DNA of 11,106 nt from Verrucomicrobiota bacterium (GTDB lineage: Bacteria > Verrucomicrobiota > Verrucomicrobiia > Chthoniobacterales > UBA10450). The DNA lies in the NCBI GenBank assembly GCA_003219335.1, contig QHOF01000112.1:523-11628 (forward strand). The letters run 5' to 3'. Below the pieces are notes generated by a model. The model saw nothing but the letters and a program-made list of their open reading frames with translations, searched no databases and was not told the origin of the DNA. Shown here piece after piece: positions 1-7,142 of the stretch. Each line of letters starts with the position of its first letter. Position 1 is the first letter of the stretch. The translations under genes were made by a program, and so were the position numbers.

Positions 1-43
1 CACGCTGTGCAGGCAAAAATCCACAGGCTGAAAGTGTGCAACT

Positions 44-1795
44 TCATGCAACTGCATTAACACCGTCTGCGGCGGAAAAGCGCACTTCAAACTCGGTCCA
101 ATCATTTTCCGAGCGCACGAGACGCAAATCACCCCCATGCAGCCGGGTCAGTTCGCGCGCCAGGTTCAGACCGATTCCGTGGCCGGAAGCGGCGGAAGGA
201 GTGGAGCTGTGATGAAAACGTTCGAAAATATTTTCGCCGGTGGGAATTGTGCGGCCCGTGTTGCCGATCGTTAGTACTACGGCGGCGCCGTTGCCACGTG
301 CGCTCACCTGGATCCGCCCACCCGGACGATTGTACTTTCGCGCGTTCTCCAGAAGATTTTGCACGATGAGCGACGTGTAGCGCTTTTCGCCGGCCACAAA
401 CAGGCCGGGTGGAAATTCTTTCTCGATCTTCACATCGGGCGAATCGGGCAATGCGCCAAGATCGTCCAGCCATTCATCAACGAGTTGGCTCAGATTCACT
501 GGTGTCGATGCGATTTGAAGGTGACCAGCATCCATGCGCGACAACAAAAGCAAATCGTCAATGACGCCGGTCAACCGACGCGTTTGATGAAGCAGGATAG
601 ACAACTCCTCGTAAATTTCCGGCTTAAACCCCTCGCGTTCCAGCAGGGATTCGAGACCGATCCGAAGAATCGTCATCGGGCTTTTTAGCTGATGGGAGGC
701 GTCGGCGGAATATCTTGTGGATCGTTCCAGTTCCTGGGCGGTTGAGGCCAGGGCAACCTCGGCGCGTTCTCGTTCTGCGCGGTTCTCTTCGGAATCCAGC
801 GCCAATTTCCTCACTGGCGCCGAGAGCCTGAGCGCGACCAGATGGCTCGCAACGAAACCGCCCAACAAAAGAAGCGCGCCGGCACCGCCAATTTGCCAAC
901 GAAGCCGATGCAGCTGTGCCGCCCAAGAAGCGAGCGGGTAAACGCAAACTTCATAGGCGGGCGGAAAGAGTGAATCCGGGTTGAGCCGCTTATAGAACAA
1001 AAGACCAGGCGCACCACCGACATCAACCCGAAAGTAGTTTTGCTCTGAGTCAGAATTGGCGAGCGCATTTGCTATCTTGTTATTGAGGGAAGCCTGCGCG
1101 GAGATCGGAAGCGCTGGCACATGCAACTGGCCATTTGTCCAGATGCCGCTTTTCATCCCTGTGTCTTTGTCTTCGAGCTCAAGTGGCTTGAACCCAATCA
1201 CGAGCGCGGAAATCAGGTCGCCTGTGTCGGTCGAAAAGATCGGCACGGCGATTATCTCGTGGATACCTCCGCTAGTGGTTTGGACATACCCGATTTGCTG
1301 TGTGTCCGGCAATTTGTTCAGGGTAAGTTGGGCTTCTGTTTCCGGATCGAGTGTTCCCACGCCATAAGGATTCGAAGGTTCTATGACGCCGCCCGTGCCG
1401 TCGAGGAACCGGTAAAATCTCGCGTGCAGCCATCGTGCTGCTTGCTCGGGAGGCGGTTCCGCGCCTTCCATTAGGTCGCGCAGCTCATCCTTTGCGCTCG
1501 GATACAGCAGATCGATGGCGTTATCCTCGATCGCGGCGTGAATCCGCGGGTTTTTTGCGAGTTCGTTGCAGCGGTCCGCGAGCGCCGCATGGCGCAGTTC
1601 TTCGAGTTTGTGCATCGAAGAAAGCTTGGTCTGGAAGATCTGCTGCAAATTTTGCTCCGCGTCGGCTGTCACTTTGCGCTGTGCCAGGTAAAAACCGAGC
1701 GCAGTCAGCGTTGCGACGATCACCATGATTGCGCTGAACAATCGGCTGCGAAAGCTTGCTACTTCTTTGTTTCTCGTTTCACCCGCCGCGCTCAT
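44..1795 (-). CDS. Membrane-bound sensor histidine kinase (orphan in this window)
   Basis: Predicted inner-membrane histidine kinase of 583 aa that would autophosphorylate on a histidine and pass phosphate to an unseen response regulator. Seen: N-terminal membrane helix (about residues 18-38), a roughly 260-residue extracytoplasmic region, a second helix (about 301-322), a charged linker, and the HisKA H-box with His368 in the context SHQLKSP. The ATPase domain has an N-box (NLLENARKYN, 480-489), an F-box (IFERF, about 523-527) and a glycine-rich lid (GHGIGLNLA). The G1 box reads GNTGRTI, with Asn where many kinases have Asp; CusS-type kinases carry a similar N-x-G form, so this need not mean loss of activity. 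The ATG at 1795 is chosen because it overlaps the upstream stop as ATGA and gives a normal short cytoplasmic N-terminus; an in-frame extension to 1996 lies inside the neighbour. The signal sensed is unknown; cotranscription with a cupredoxin-like protein suggests copper or redox. Confidence 0.93.
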   Translation of the reverse strand: MSAAGETRNKEVASFRSRLFSAIMVIVATLTALGFYLAQRKVTADAEQNLQQIFQTKLSSMHKLEELRHAALADRCNELAKNPRIHAAIEDNAIDLLYPSAKDELRDLMEGAEPPPEQAARWLHARFYRFLDGTGGVIEPSNPYGVGTLDPETEAQLTLNKLPDTQQIGYVQTTSGGIHEIIAVPIFSTDTGDLISALVIGFKPLELEDKDTGMKSGIWTNGQLHVPALPISAQASLNNKIANALANSDSEQNYFRVDVGGAPGLLFYKRLNPDSLFPPAYEVCVYPLASWAAQLHRLRWQIGGAGALLLLGGFVASHLVALRLSAPVRKLALDSEENRAERERAEVALASTAQELERSTRYSADASHQLKSPMTILRIGLESLLEREGFKPEIYEELSILLHQTRRLTGVIDDLLLLSRMDAGHLQIASTPVNLSQLVDEWLDDLGALPDSPDVKIEKEFPPGLFVAGEKRYTSLIVQNLLENARKYNRPGGRIQVSARGNGAAVVLTIGNTGRTIPTGENIFERFHHSSTPSAASGHGIGLNLARELTRLHGGDLRLVRSENDWTEFEVRFSAADGVNAVA

Positions 1796-2436
1796 GGAAA
1801 ATCCACGTGCAAGGTTTCGCCGTTCTTCAACTGCACCGGCTTTTGTCGCGTAGTCCTGCTGTCGATCCATGCCTTGAGTGTGTAGTCGCCCGCAGGAACT
1901 CCGGCTAATCGAAAGCGGCCATCGGTATTCGTCATCACAAAATACGGCGTGTTCAACACCAGGATCAATCCGCGCATGTGCTCGTGAATGTCGCACCGCA
2001 ACGTGACCAGGCCCGGTTGATCGAACATCACCGAAGGGATCGGTCGTTCCTCCGGGCGATATCGCCCCAGGTCAAATCGCTTGGTGGGGGAATAGGAAAA
2101 AATGTTGTGGTAAGTGTCATCGAGATTTGGAAATTCGACTCTGGTCCCGGCCTGTATGGGCAGGAGCGCTGGAACGAACGTCAAATCTTTTTGCGCCACC
2201 TCTTTAACCGGCGCCGAAACTGGCCGCGGAAAAGCGCCGTCGAGATAAACCACAGCCAGCGGCGGCTGCGTGGAAAGAACGCCGCCTTTGGTGACGATCT
2301 CGTACCGTTTTGCCTGAACGGGTGCTCCGTGCGATTTCGGCAATTCCACGCGCCCCTCTACTGCGGCGCTCGCCAAAAGCGAAGCGGGAATGAGGAGGAA
2401 AATCGCAGTTAACCATAGCAATCCCTGCCGACGCAT
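1792..2436 (-). CDS. Exported cupredoxin-like protein with C-terminal carboxypeptidase-regulatory-like segment
   Basis: A 214-aa exported protein resembling those often annotated as 'methylamine utilization protein' or plastocyanin-like. Seen: signal peptide (residues 1 to about 24, ending LLASA), then a beta-rich domain with EFPNLDDTYHN (His110), KRFDLGRY, and RCDIHEHM (Cys148, His151, His153, Met154). His110 with Cys148 and the following His/Met fit a type-1 copper site, although the Cys-His spacing is shorter than in classical plastocyanin, as is usual in this family (CxIHxxM). Residues of about 170-200 (DGRFRLAGVPAGDYTLKAW) form the small beta-sandwich typical of carboxypeptidase regulatory-like domains. 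The role is probably periplasmic electron transfer or copper binding; no partner enzyme is in the window. It is the first gene of an operon: its TGA overlaps the kinase ATG by 4 nt. A GAGG lies only 2 nt upstream of the ATG, a poor ribosome-binding distance, so the start is likely but not certain. Confidence 0.88.
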   Translation of the reverse strand: MRRQGLLWLTAIFLLIPASLLASAAVEGRVELPKSHGAPVQAKRYEIVTKGGVLSTQPPLAVVYLDGAFPRPVSAPVKEVAQKDLTFVPALLPIQAGTRVEFPNLDDTYHNIFSYSPTKRFDLGRYRPEERPIPSVMFDQPGLVTLRCDIHEHMRGLILVLNTPYFVMTNTDGRFRLAGVPAGDYTLKAWIDSRTTRQKPVQLKNGETLHVDFP

Positions 2437-2507
2437 TGCCTCGCTAATCTAACAGGCCTTTAGCTGAACGGAAGTACTGGAACAAAGCGAGGGTCACGCG
2501 ATCCGAG

Positions 2508-2558
2508 CTAGCCCTTTGGTTTGGCCGCCGCCATTGCTGGTAAAGTGAAGGAAATTGG
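2508..2558 (-). pseudogene. Fossil of an RND/MMPL exporter C-terminus
   Basis: On the minus strand this stretch reads ISFTLPAMAAAKPKG followed by TAG. It matches the exporter tail encoded at about 4497-4545, which reads IFFTLPAMAAAKPKP. Nucleotide identity, aligned by eye without gaps, is about 33 of 41 positions, with the same codon frame and strand. Upstream of 2558 the similarity fades and the frame does not continue, so this is not a functional gene. It may be the tail of a lost second exporter, or a partial duplication of the tail now lying on the other side of the repeat-protein gene. Confidence 0.5.
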
Positions 2559-2750
2559 GAACGATTTGCCATCCGGCGGCTCACGCCGCGACAGAAGGAA
2601 CACAGACGTGAATCACGCACGCCAGGAGCCGCGCATGATGGAAAGCACCGCGAAATCGCGCCCCGAATTTGTTGTTCATGAGACAAAATCGGCACCGGAC
2701 GGCTCGTCGGATGGGACATGAGTGCTCAAACGACAGGTTGAAATCCGGAG

Positions 2751-2774
2751 AAAAGTAACAAGTTCGTTACTTTT
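2751..2774. promoter_or_regulatory. Perfect 9-bp-arm palindrome, candidate operator
   Basis: AAAAGTAAC and GTTACTTTT are exact reverse complements separated by six bases. The palindrome lies about 92 bp upstream of the repeat-protein start codon, in a divergent intergenic region. Its symmetry, AT-rich arms and half-site length fit a dimeric repressor or activator site. A T-run follows it, but no gene ends just upstream on either strand, so a terminator is less likely. Confidence 0.45.
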
Positions 2775-2853
2775 TCACTCGTTCGCGAGCGCACGGTTAT
2801 CCGCATTTCGTGCAATCTGTGGACCTGTTCGGATGCGATATCAACGCGAAGAA

Positions 2854-2857
2854 GGAG
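2854..2857 (+). promoter_or_regulatory. Ribosome-binding site fixing the repeat-protein start
   Basis: GGAG within a GAAGGAG run sits 9 nt ahead of the ATG at 2867. It supports that start over the in-frame ATG at 2810, and the protein then begins directly with its export signal. A second ATG at 2862 is out of frame. Confidence 0.75.
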
Positions 2858-2866
2858 AAAAATGCT

Positions 2867-4354
2867 ATGCCAACAATAGCCAAACACACTGCTCCGCGTC
2901 ACATGACGTCATTCTGCGCCATCGTGGCAATGCTCATGATTTGTTTCGGATTAGCCGCGCAAACGCAGGGGGCCGCCAGCGGGCCTTTTAATAAGATCTG
3001 GACCGTCTCCCTCTCGCAGTACGTTGGGCCGCAGGAAACCGGCAGCTCGGTAACGCAGCTGTCGAACGGCACGATCGTCGCAGGTGGGAATGACGCCAAC
3101 CAGCTGAACCACTGCGGGTATTACGGAGGCGCTTGGCTGGTGGCGGTGACGGCGAATGGTGGCGACAACGTGTGGCAGCAGCTGTATTCAAGCTGCGCAA
3201 GCGCTGCGCAGTCGACCAGCTATGTTGCTCACACCTCGGACGGCGGGTTCATCCTCGCTGGTGGTGACTTCGACAATCCGGCCTGCAATGGCGGCTGCGG
3301 CTGGTTCGCGAAATTTGACAGCAGCGGATCGATCACCTGGCAGTACGATCTGAAGGGAGAGTACACAGCTGGCGCCGGAGAAATCGAGCCGACACCGGAC
3401 GGCGGCTACATCGCAGTGGGAAATCAATCGACGACCACCTATATCCTGCAAGCGCTGATCATGAAAATTTCGGCAACCGGCGCCCTGCGGTGGTCGGCGG
3501 CTTTTCCTGAGACCGACCAGTCATTTCCGGGAGCGTTCACAGGCGGCAACTTCACGTTTGAATCGGTGCAGCCGACGCCCGATGGAGGTTACATCGTGTC
3601 CGGCGTCGCTGACGCCCACTTCCGCTCTGGATACGCAGATGTTTTGACGGTCATGAAGCTCGATGCAAATGCGAATGTACGGTGGTCGAAGGCGTACTAC
3701 GGCGCTAATTGGCTCAGCGGTCCCGCCGGCGACGCGAAGTACCCCATTTTCCAGACGTCCGATGGCGGCTACGTTCTCTCTGGTACCGTCCAGCAACGCA
3801 GTTACCCATTCGAAGAGCTCTTTTTTCTGCTGAAGCTCGATGCTCGCGGCCGAGTCCTCTGGCAAACGGGATATGGAGGGACGAACGGCTATTACGACGT
3901 CAGCCGCGAATCGGCTGGCGGAGTCGCGACCGCTGACGGTGGCTACGTCCTCGCGGGTCAAAGCAACATTTTTCTACAGGCGACTAACGGTTGGATGCTC
4001 AAAACAGACGGCTCGGGAAATATCCTCTGGCAGAAAAGCTACACGGGACTAACCACGAACGATGGAAACGTATTCGAACAGATCATCCAAACGAGCGACG
4101 GAGGTTATGCGCTGACAGGCAGCTCGTGGACGTCGGACCTGACATACGGCGGCCCGGGTGGCAGCTCGTGGACGTCGGACCTGACATACGGCGGCCCGGG
4201 TTTGTGGCTGATCAAGACCGATAGTGACGGAAACATCGGCAGCTGTAGCTGCATGCAGGACACCATCGTCACACCGCAACCGTTGGACCTGCGGGTTGTT
4301 AAGGCGAGGTTCGCTCGATCGACACCGAACCTGACCTTCATACCGGTAACCTGA
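2867..4354 (+). CDS. Secreted repeat protein, probable beta-propeller
   Basis: A 495-aa exported protein of unknown function. Seen: signal sequence with a hydrophobic core (about residues 14-31) and a likely cleavage site around 31-37. About seven repeats of roughly 50-60 residues follow, each centred on a TxDGGYxLxG-type strand; the clear copies are near residues 123, 176, 236, 297, 355 and 409, with a weaker first copy near 65. Each is followed by a W-x-x-K-x-D-x-x-G-x-x-x-W type strand pair, a pattern expected of a seven-bladed propeller. A CSCMQDTIVTPQPLDL segment (about 460-475) begins a different C-terminal tail. Oddities: an exact 14-residue duplication (418-445) in the last repeat, and a 20-bp duplication that shifts the frame and ends the protein at 4354. 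With one copy removed, the frame runs to a TGA at 4417-4419 and adds NIQGITTSITPTTIYP. The gene is monocistronic and convergent with the exporter. Binding partner and role cannot be read from sequence. Confidence 0.85.
   Translation: MPTIAKHTAPRHMTSFCAIVAMLMICFGLAAQTQGAASGPFNKIWTVSLSQYVGPQETGSSVTQLSNGTIVAGGNDANQLNHCGYYGGAWLVAVTANGGDNVWQQLYSSCASAAQSTSYVAHTSDGGFILAGGDFDNPACNGGCGWFAKFDSSGSITWQYDLKGEYTAGAGEIEPTPDGGYIAVGNQSTTTYILQALIMKISATGALRWSAAFPETDQSFPGAFTGGNFTFESVQPTPDGGYIVSGVADAHFRSGYADVLTVMKLDANANVRWSKAYYGANWLSGPAGDAKYPIFQTSDGGYVLSGTVQQRSYPFEELFFLLKLDARGRVLWQTGYGGTNGYYDVSRESAGGVATADGGYVLAGQSNIFLQATNGWMLKTDGSGNILWQKSYTGLTTNDGNVFEQIIQTSDGGYALTGSSWTSDLTYGGPGGSSWTSDLTYGGPGLWLIKTDSDGNIGSCSCMQDTIVTPQPLDLRVVKARFARSTPNLTFIPVT
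4118..4201 (+). repeat. 42-bp perfect tandem duplication, in frame
   Basis: Two identical 42-nt copies (4118-4159 and 4160-4201) encode GSSWTSDLTYGGPG twice. The other repeats of the protein have no matching extra segment between the DGGY strand and the next W-L-x-K strand, so one copy is the expected state. The exact identity implies a recent event or an assembly artefact. Confidence 0.95.
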
Positions 4355-4367
4355 CCTTCATACCGGT
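4328..4367 (+). repeat. 20-bp perfect tandem duplication causing a frameshift
   Basis: Two identical 20-nt copies (4328-4347 and 4348-4367), with two more bases of the period after them. Twenty is not a multiple of three, so the second copy shifts the frame and creates the TGA at 4352-4354. Collapsing to one copy restores a coding frame to 4419. Confidence 0.95.
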
Positions 4368-4459
4368 AAACATCCAAGGAATAACGACGTCCATCACGCC
4401 TACGACAATCTATCCCTGACGCTCGCCGCGAATATGGCTTCAAGCAATGGAAGCGGGGA
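4355..4459. other. Gap between convergent genes holding the displaced 3' end of the repeat protein
   Basis: Bases up to about 4419 encode the tail NIQGITTSITPTTIYP in the pre-duplication frame. The remaining 40 bases before the exporter tail's stop show no clear terminator hairpin. Confidence 0.5.
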
Positions 4460-4796
4460 TCAGAGCGTAGTATCGGCACTCGCTGAATGGACCGGTTTGG
4501 GTTTAGCCGCTGCCATTGCAGGGAGAGTGAAGAAGATTGTGGCGACCAAACTCCAGAAAATTCCGATGGCGCACGGGATTCCGAGCCCTGTTAGCGCCGG
4601 ATTTCGCGCAATGGCGAGGGAACCAAAGCCGCTCACGGCAGTCAATCCTGCGAGCAAGACCGGTTTCACTACGCCGGCGACGTCGTGCTCGATGTGGCGC
4701 GTTTTTTGCCAGACGAGCACGACGTAGATTCCGTAGTCCACCCCGATTGCCAGCACGAGACGAAACGACAGCACATTCAGCAGGTTCAAGTGGATG
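4460..4796 (-). pseudogene. Out-of-frame C-terminal tail of the RND/MMPL exporter
   Basis: This frame encodes LNLLNVLSFRLVLAIGVDYGIY and onward, the natural continuation of the exporter after LLHIH. It carries 109 residues: TM10 with the second conserved GVDY aspartate, TM11, and TM12 ending IFFTLPAMAAAKPKP, then a short tail and TGA at 4460-4462. Codon-level sense is intact with no internal stops, so the break is recent or artefactual. The same frame is open back to 4873, but residues encoded upstream of the duplication are a shadow of the exporter frame. No start codon with a ribosome-binding site suggests separate translation. Confidence 0.85.
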
Positions 4797-6984
4797 AGTG
4801 GATGTGCAGCAGTTTCATCGAGGCGATCATCGCGCCAATGCCGAATGCAAGTGTAATGACCTGGATCAGCCATAGGCGCAGGTCGCGATACAAGATGGCC
4901 AGCAAGGACATGTCGAAGATCGCCATCAACGCGCTAATCATGAGGAGTTGATGATGCGACCATGGCTTGAGATCGGCGAGCGCATACGCCCAGCCTGAGA
5001 GAATCATCGGCACCCCGGGCACCGTCAGATCGCGCCCCAGCTTTGTGCTTTGCGCGTGCGTCGCGACCGGCTGATTCGTGGTCACAAATCCAGTCGTAAG
5101 CAATGGATCCTGGCCGAAGTAACGATCGACTAAAAACCACCAGCTCGATGATTGCGGCAGTTGGGTTCGCCAATCTGGCAGAGGCACGTTGGGGTCGGCA
5201 ACGTGCTGTAGATCGTCCAGCAACGTGAAGGCCGGCATGAACGAATCGCGATTGAATCCTTCGGCATCGAGCGTTTGTTCCAGCGTTTCGCGCACTGCTT
5301 GGAAATTAATGGCGCGCAAGCGCTCGCGATTCCTTTGCATCCACCTTGGTGAAAGACAAAATGCCGCAGGCGTGGAGAACCCTTTGATTTTACCAGCTGC
5401 CTGGAGCTGCCGCCAATGCGCGGAGATTTTTTGCCAGTAATCGTGCAGCTCCTGGGAATTTGTCCCGCGAACGATGGCCAGCGTGGGCTCCCAGCGCACC
5501 GGCATCCTGTGCATGATTTCATCAAGATCGCGACTGGCGTGGATGTTCTTTGGCTGCAAGGAACGCGTGCTGGCTTCGAAGCGGAGTGGGGGCACCGGCG
5601 AAAAGCCAATGGCAGTCAGCAACAACAACGCCGCGCCTGAGAAAATCAGCATTGGCGCCGGTTTGCGCACCGTCCATCGCACATATTTCCTCACGATTTC
5701 GAAGAGCCAATCGTGGCGAACTGCGGCCTGCCGCTCGGGAACAAACAGAAACAAGATCGAGCACATGAACAATCCCGCGACGAAAATGCCGATGGCGATG
5801 AGCACGCCGAGCTGGGAAAAACTCATCGCGCCGCTCAGCACCAGCGCGAGAAATCCCACTGCGGTGGTGAGCGCCCCAAAGAAAACGGCGCGTCCAAGTT
5901 TTGCTACCGAGGTCGTGACTGCCTGCTGATGCGGTTCCCCATCTGCGCGCCCCTGGTGATAGCGCCCAATCGTGAGAATTGCGAAATCAACGCCGAGGCC
6001 GATGAGAATCGCGCAAAAGGCAATACTGACCATGCTGAGTCGCCCGAAAAGAAGCTGCCCGGCTGTAAGCGCCACCAGACACGAGAGGAGAAGGCAAAAC
6101 CCCATGCCGACCAGCGGCAACCATCGGCGAAAACCAGCAAAAAAGATGATGCCCACCAGCACGACTGAGCCGAGCAGTGTCGCCACGACGTCGTAGCGCA
6201 TGCTCAAAGAGATCTCCGACACAAAAGCCGGGCGCCCGGTCACGAGAATTTGCAATGGGCTGGTACCGTTCCATCCTACGCCTGCGGTCTTACGGAACTC
6301 ATTTACTCGGCGCATCAACCGCTGGCATTCAAACGCGCTGACAGACGCTTGATTCGTCACAACCAGAAAAACTCGCATGGTTCGGTCCGGTGACGTGAGC
6401 GGCTGTTGCTGCTCGATCGCGGTGCTTTCTGCGAAAGGTTTAAGCGCCAGCGCAATCAGACCGAGCGGATCAAATGAGAGCTCGAACTGCGGCCGCGGCG
6501 AGCCTGCCTCGATCTCCAAGCGCAACCGGTGAAGGCGATCACGGATTTTTTCCGGTTGCAGGATCGACATCGTTTCATCGAAAACGTGCGGTTCCAGATT
6601 CAGCAGCAATGGAACCGCGATTGATTGGAGATCACGAATGCCGTCAGGCGTGGCCATGGGCGAACCAGCAAGCACGCGCGCGCACCATGGTTGCTGGCGC
6701 AAGTGTTCGACAAAGACCGGCGCGAATTCGTCCAGTTTATCGACGTCATTTGGAGTGCACCGAAGCGCGAAAGTAAGCTCACGCGTCTGCTCAAAATCGT
6801 GATCGTAAATTTTGAGGCCTTGCACGGATGAAAACCTGCCGGGCAAAATGTTGAAGACCTCGGAATCAAGGCGCAACGTCATGGCGAGAATCGCGATGCA
6901 AACGACGATGAGCGCGGCCACGCCGCACCACACCTGCGCGCGGCGCTGCGTGATCGTTTGGGCGATGAAATCGCTGATGCGCAT
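4786..6984 (-). CDS. RND/MMPL-family exporter, major N-terminal part (frameshifted at its 3' end)
   Basis: Inner-membrane RND-superfamily transporter of the MMPL/predicted-exporter type (HpnN-like in layout); such proteins usually move lipids or hydrophobic products using the proton gradient. Seen: TM1 near residues 20-38, a large periplasmic domain to about 255, a TM2-6 bundle with the GVDFAILTIGRYH motif (Asp about 333, the expected proton-relay position in TM4), TM7 near 440-465, a second periplasmic domain, then TM8-9. The frame ends early at LLHIHSST. The missing TM10-12, including the second GVDY motif, lie in another frame at 4460-4796. Removing one copy of an 8-bp duplication gives a continuous 838-aa protein, near the usual size of about 800-880. 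The ATG at 6984 is chosen; a GTG at 7005 would add seven residues, and neither has a good Shine-Dalgarno. The gene is divergent from the desaturase, so a joint lipid role is possible. As written, the product should be non-functional. Confidence 0.85.
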   Translation of the reverse strand: MRISDFIAQTITQRRAQVWCGVAALIVVCIAILAMTLRLDSEVFNILPGRFSSVQGLKIYDHDFEQTRELTFALRCTPNDVDKLDEFAPVFVEHLRQQPWCARVLAGSPMATPDGIRDLQSIAVPLLLNLEPHVFDETMSILQPEKIRDRLHRLRLEIEAGSPRPQFELSFDPLGLIALALKPFAESTAIEQQQPLTSPDRTMRVFLVVTNQASVSAFECQRLMRRVNEFRKTAGVGWNGTSPLQILVTGRPAFVSEISLSMRYDVVATLLGSVVLVGIIFFAGFRRWLPLVGMGFCLLLSCLVALTAGQLLFGRLSMVSIAFCAILIGLGVDFAILTIGRYHQGRADGEPHQQAVTTSVAKLGRAVFFGALTTAVGFLALVLSGAMSFSQLGVLIAIGIFVAGLFMCSILFLFVPERQAAVRHDWLFEIVRKYVRWTVRKPAPMLIFSGAALLLLTAIGFSPVPPLRFEASTRSLQPKNIHASRDLDEIMHRMPVRWEPTLAIVRGTNSQELHDYWQKISAHWRQLQAAGKIKGFSTPAAFCLSPRWMQRNRERLRAINFQAVRETLEQTLDAEGFNRDSFMPAFTLLDDLQHVADPNVPLPDWRTQLPQSSSWWFLVDRYFGQDPLLTTGFVTTNQPVATHAQSTKLGRDLTVPGVPMILSGWAYALADLKPWSHHQLLMISALMAIFDMSLLAILYRDLRLWLIQVITLAFGIGAMIASMKLLHIHSST
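4789..4804. repeat. 8-bp perfect tandem duplication splitting the exporter gene
   Basis: AGTGGATG occurs twice in direct succession on the plus strand (CATCCACT twice in the coding sense). One copy gives codons for LLHIHLNLL; two copies shift the frame and produce the TGA at 4786-4788. Confidence 0.95.
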
Positions 6985-7015
6985 GAACAACGCGCCATTC
7001 AACACGAATCAGCCC

Positions 7016-7086
7016 GAAGATGCCAATGCTGTAGCCGGAACATGGCGAGTGTCAAACTTAGCCCTGGGGGAGCATTGGCAATCTTC
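7016..7086. repeat. Imperfect inverted repeat in the exporter/desaturase divergent region
   Basis: GAAGATGCCAATGCT at 7016-7030 is the reverse complement of AGCATTGGCAATCTTC at 7071-7086 except for one extra A. The arms are 40 bases apart. They could form a long stem or two sites for one regulator. The 137-bp divergent spacer (7006-7142) holds little else. Confidence 0.55.
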
Positions 7087-7142
7087 AAAAAGTTGCGAAG
7101 CACAACTTCAGGGGCGAATATCGTATTCGAGGATTTCGCCCG

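Larger units (their letters stand above)
2437..2866. other. Divergent intergenic region (about 430 bp)
   Basis: The region lies between the cupredoxin gene (minus) and the repeat-protein gene (plus) and should hold promoters for both. It contains a short exporter-tail fossil near 2508-2558, a perfect-arm palindrome at 2751-2774, and a GGAG ribosome-binding site at 2854-2857. Reading frames across it have composition and residue content typical of chance ORFs. I could not assign convincing -35/-10 boxes. Confidence 0.6.

Noticed and set aside
44..1795. Loss of kinase activity from Asn in the G1 box
   Set aside because: An N-x-G form occurs in functional heavy-metal sensor kinases such as CusS, so this is not evidence of inactivation.
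1796..1996. Upstream in-frame extension of the histidine kinase
   Set aside because: It lies wholly inside the cupredoxin coding region in another frame; the ATGA overlap at 1792-1795 gives the natural start.
2444..2719. 91-aa minus-strand ORF in the divergent intergenic region
   Set aside because: Its residue content is Arg/Ser/Cys-rich and chance-like, and the exporter-like fossil is in a different frame.
2867..4354. CRISPR-like or array repeat
   Set aside because: Repeats are at protein level with diverged DNA, and the exact tandem copies number only two with no spacers.
5713..6168. 151-aa plus-strand ORF inside the exporter gene
   Set aside because: Composition is Arg/Glu/Lys-rich shadow of membrane helices read from the opposite strand.
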